64,000 nt of DNA from an uncultured Clostridium sp. (GTDB lineage Bacteria; Bacillota; Clostridia; Oscillospirales; Acutalibacteraceae), in the NCBI GenBank assembly GCA_958422185.1, contig CATZNW010000013.1, positions 1 to 64,000 on the forward strand, written 5' to 3'. Below the pieces are notes generated by a model. That model did no database searches. It saw nothing but the letters and a program-made list of their open reading frames with translations, and was not told the DNA's origin. The position numbers and the translations under genes are program-made. Shown piece by piece: positions 62,136 to 64,000 of the stretch (position 1 is its first letter; each line of letters begins with the position of its first letter).

Positions 62136-63077
62136 TTATGCGCCCATATGGCGGGTGCAGCGGTTGAGGAGTTCGTCCCAGCGGCGGTCGACCTCTTTTT
62201 GAAACGCCTCTATCATCCACTCATTTTCAGGTTTGAACATGTGCTTGAATCTGCCCTGCTTTATGAGCCATTCCTCGATCGGAACATATTTTTTCGGCTC
62301 ATAATTAAGCGTCCAGACTCCGTCCTTCACCTCAAACAACGGCCAGTAGCGTGTTTCAACAGCCAGCTTGCAGATCTCCATAATATCCCAGGTATTATAT
62401 CTCCACCCGCGGGGACACGGAGCCATAATATTCAGAAATGCCGGACCTTTTGTATAGATAGCTTTTTCAGCCTTGATATGAAGATCCTTAAAATTCTGAA
62501 CAAAAGTTGTTTGAGCAACATAAGGCACCTGATGCTCCGCAATGATCGCGGCAAGATCCTTTCTGTACTGCGGTTTACCGTTTGAAGCTTTGCCGACGGG
62601 CGTTGTAGTTGTATCGGCAAACATAGGCGTTGCGGAAGAGCGCTGAATACCGGTATTCATATACGCGCCGTTATCATAGCAGACATAAACCATATCGTGT
62701 CCTCTTTCCATTGCGCCGGAAAGGGACTGAAAACCAATATCATATGTACCGCCGTCTCCGCCAAACGTAATAAATTTATAAGTATCGTCCAGCTTTCCTT
62801 TACGTTTAAACACATGGTAAGCCGCCTCAACACCTGCCATGGTGGCTCCAGCATTTTCAAAAGCATTGTGAATATAGCTGTCTTTGTATGACGTATACGG
62901 ATACAGAAACGAAGAAACCTCCAAGCAGCCTGTTGCGTTGCCGACAACGGCTTTATCACCAGGCTTGATCGCTTTTAAAACATTCCTTACAGCGATCGTG
63001 CCGCCGCAGCCTGCGCACATTCTGTGACCGCCGACCAGACGGTCTTCCCTGCCTACAAATTCTTTGAAATTATACAT
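62136..63077 (-). CDS. porB: Pyruvate:ferredoxin oxidoreductase beta subunit
   Basis: 313 residues. GHRMCAGCGG (cluster Cys pair), GNATGCLEV and the TPP motif GDGGTYDIGFQSLSGAMERG with YVCYDNGAYMNTG are complete. It binds thiamine pyrophosphate and a [4Fe-4S] cluster and decarboxylates pyruvate to acetyl-CoA with porA. It starts 13 bp after porA. Confidence 0.93.
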   Translation of the reverse strand: MYNFKEFVGREDRLVGGHRMCAGCGGTIAVRNVLKAIKPGDKAVVGNATGCLEVSSFLYPYTSYKDSYIHNAFENAGATMAGVEAAYHVFKRKGKLDDTYKFITFGGDGGTYDIGFQSLSGAMERGHDMVYVCYDNGAYMNTGIQRSSATPMFADTTTTPVGKASNGKPQYRKDLAAIIAEHQVPYVAQTTFVQNFKDLHIKAEKAIYTKGPAFLNIMAPCPRGWRYNTWDIMEICKLAVETRYWPLFEVKDGVWTLNYEPKKYVPIEEWLIKQGRFKHMFKPENEWMIEAFQKEVDRRWDELLNRCTRHMGA

Positions 63078-63090
63078 TAAAGCCGCCTCC

Positions 63091-64000
63091 TTACTCTCTT
63101 ACGCCCATATAGCGGTAAGGTTCAACGACCGAGCCGCTTTCAGCTGTTTTTTCAAGTTCGGCAAAAACGCCTTTCATATCGTCCACGCGCACATCTCTGC
63201 CGCCCAAGCCGTAAACATAATTCATAACAAGCGTGTCTGCCTTTGCTCTGTAAAGCGCAGTTGTGACCTCTGAGCCGAGAGGGCCGCAGTTATCATTAAA
63301 GCTTTCTGTCCTGTCCATAACCGCAACGGCCTTGCACTTTTTAAGGCTTTCGGCGATCTCGCTTGCCGGAAAGGGTCTGAACAAACGGATCTTTATAAGT
63401 CCTACTTTCTTGCCCTTATTTCTGAGTTGATCAACAGCCTCTTTAGTTGTGCCGGCAGCTGAGCCGATGATAACAACTGCCAGTTCGGCATCCTCCATTT
63501 TATACTCTTCAAAAAGGCCGTATTTCCTGCCGCTGATTTTTTCATATTCCGCTGCAACGTCAAGCGTTACCTGTTTTGCATGTTTAAGCGCCTCTGCCTG
63601 TGCCCTTTTTGCCTCAAAATAGTAATTGGTAACACTGTAAGGGCCAACTGCCATTGGACATTCAGGATTTAAAAGATAATTTTCGGGGTTATATTTGCCA
63701 ACGAAATGTTTAACGTCGTCATCTTCAAGAAGTTCAATATTTTCAACAGCATGGGAAGTAATAAAGCCGTCCTGGCAGATCATAACGGGAAGGCGTACGT
63801 CTTTATGCTCTCCGATCCTGTAAGCCATAACGAGATTATCATAAACTTCCTGATTGTTTTCCGCGTAGATCTGGATCCAGCCTGAGTCACGCGCTCCCAT
63901 AGAATCGCTGTGATCGCAGTTGATGTTTATAGGACCTGAAAGCGCTCTGTTTACAAGCGTAAGAACACAGGGCAATCTGTTTGACGCTGCAAGATAAAGC
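63091..64000 (-). CDS. porA: Pyruvate:ferredoxin oxidoreductase alpha subunit (5' end outside window)
   Basis: The last 302 codons of the subunit; the frame is open to the right edge. NINCDHSDSMGARDSGWIQI, DGFITSHAVENI and the ATP-grasp-like C-terminal region IKIRLFRPFP are typical PorA. Together with porB (and gamma/delta subunits expected upstream) it forms the multisubunit enzyme. Confidence 0.92.
   Translation of the reverse strand, partial: LYLAASNRLPCVLTLVNRALSGPININCDHSDSMGARDSGWIQIYAENNQEVYDNLVMAYRIGEHKDVRLPVMICQDGFITSHAVENIELLEDDDVKHFVGKYNPENYLLNPECPMAVGPYSVTNYYFEAKRAQAEALKHAKQVTLDVAAEYEKISGRKYGLFEEYKMEDAELAVVIIGSAAGTTKEAVDQLRNKGKKVGLIKIRLFRPFPASEIAESLKKCKAVAVMDRTESFNDNCGPLGSEVTTALYRAKADTLVMNYVYGLGGRDVRVDDMKGVFAELEKTAESGSVVEPYRYMGVRE

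Overview
The window looks like chromosomal core and near-core DNA of a strictly anaerobic, Gram-positive member of the class Clostridia, probably a gut Oscillospiraceae/Ruminococcaceae-type bacterium. The grounds are a SCIFF peptide with its radical SAM maturase, Rex, pyruvate:ferredoxin oxidoreductase, acetate kinase, L-lactate dehydrogenase, an acyl-CoA:acetate CoA-transferase, formate-THF ligase, a tepA-ylzJ-spoIIIE cluster, CdaA/CdaR, TmcAL and RNase M5. There is no prophage, CRISPR array or transposase. Genus and species cannot be fixed from the sequence.

Layout. 1-0.7 kb: 3' end of a collagen-like (BclA-type) surface protein. 0.96-1.33 kb: tRNA-Leu(CAG) with a partial duplicate of its 5' part. 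1.5-5.0 kb: membrane protein, Orn/Lys/Arg decarboxylase-family enzyme, a 48-residue SCIFF peptide and its maturase. 5.1-7.5 kb: CoA-transferase and a stand-alone E2-type acyltransferase. 7.6-11.4 kb: GH30 plus GH2 glycosidase operon. 11.4-11.6 kb: tRNA-Leu(TAG) and tRNA-Gly(CCC). 11.6-17.4 kb: YjbR protein, comF, comEA, then tepA-ylzJ-UppP-like-spoIIIE. 17.6-22.1 kb: aconitase, isocitrate dehydrogenase, Rex and an unknown protein. 22.2-30.7 kb: membrane-bound XRE regulator with an extracellular Asp-box domain, ldh, PRTase-HIT-alaS, YdbC/PC4 protein, ackA. 30.8-38.6 kb: tmcAL facing the overlapping set lacZ-comEC-holA-rnmV. 38.8-40.9 kb: FemX-type ligase and racemase. 41-43.5 kb: trxB, NifX-like protein, Crp/Fnr regulator and trxA around one palindromic operator. 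43.6-50.6 kb: membrane protein, lipoprotein, GNAT, fhs-tsaE-tsaB-rpiB, rodA. 50.7-54.3 kb: cdaA-cdaR, cysteine desulfurase and DUF3343 protein. 54.4-57.2 kb: GPH sugar transporter with a long charged tail and a tiny free-standing gene for a 22-residue peptide. 57.3-64 kb: transglutaminase-like lipoprotein, sirtuin, MIF-like tautomerase, azlCD, ppa, DinB-like protein and porBA.

The genes fit a fermenter that splits galactosides and plant or host glycans (GH30, two GH2, GPH transporter), oxidises pyruvate through PFOR and makes acetate, lactate and perhaps butyrate, with Rex and a Crp/Fnr regulator handling redox. Aconitase and isocitrate dehydrogenase would supply 2-oxoglutarate.

The most unusual items are: a SCIFF peptide in which the usual thioether donor Cys (position 32) and acceptor Thr (position 37) are both Ser; a complete promoter-hairpin-SD-ORF-terminator unit for a 22-residue amphipathic peptide; several proteins that keep their family fold but have lost catalytic residues (UppP-like, ComEC nuclease domain, transglutaminase-like lipoprotein); and a one-component membrane regulator with its own operator array. 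All calls come from reading the sequence; no database search was run.
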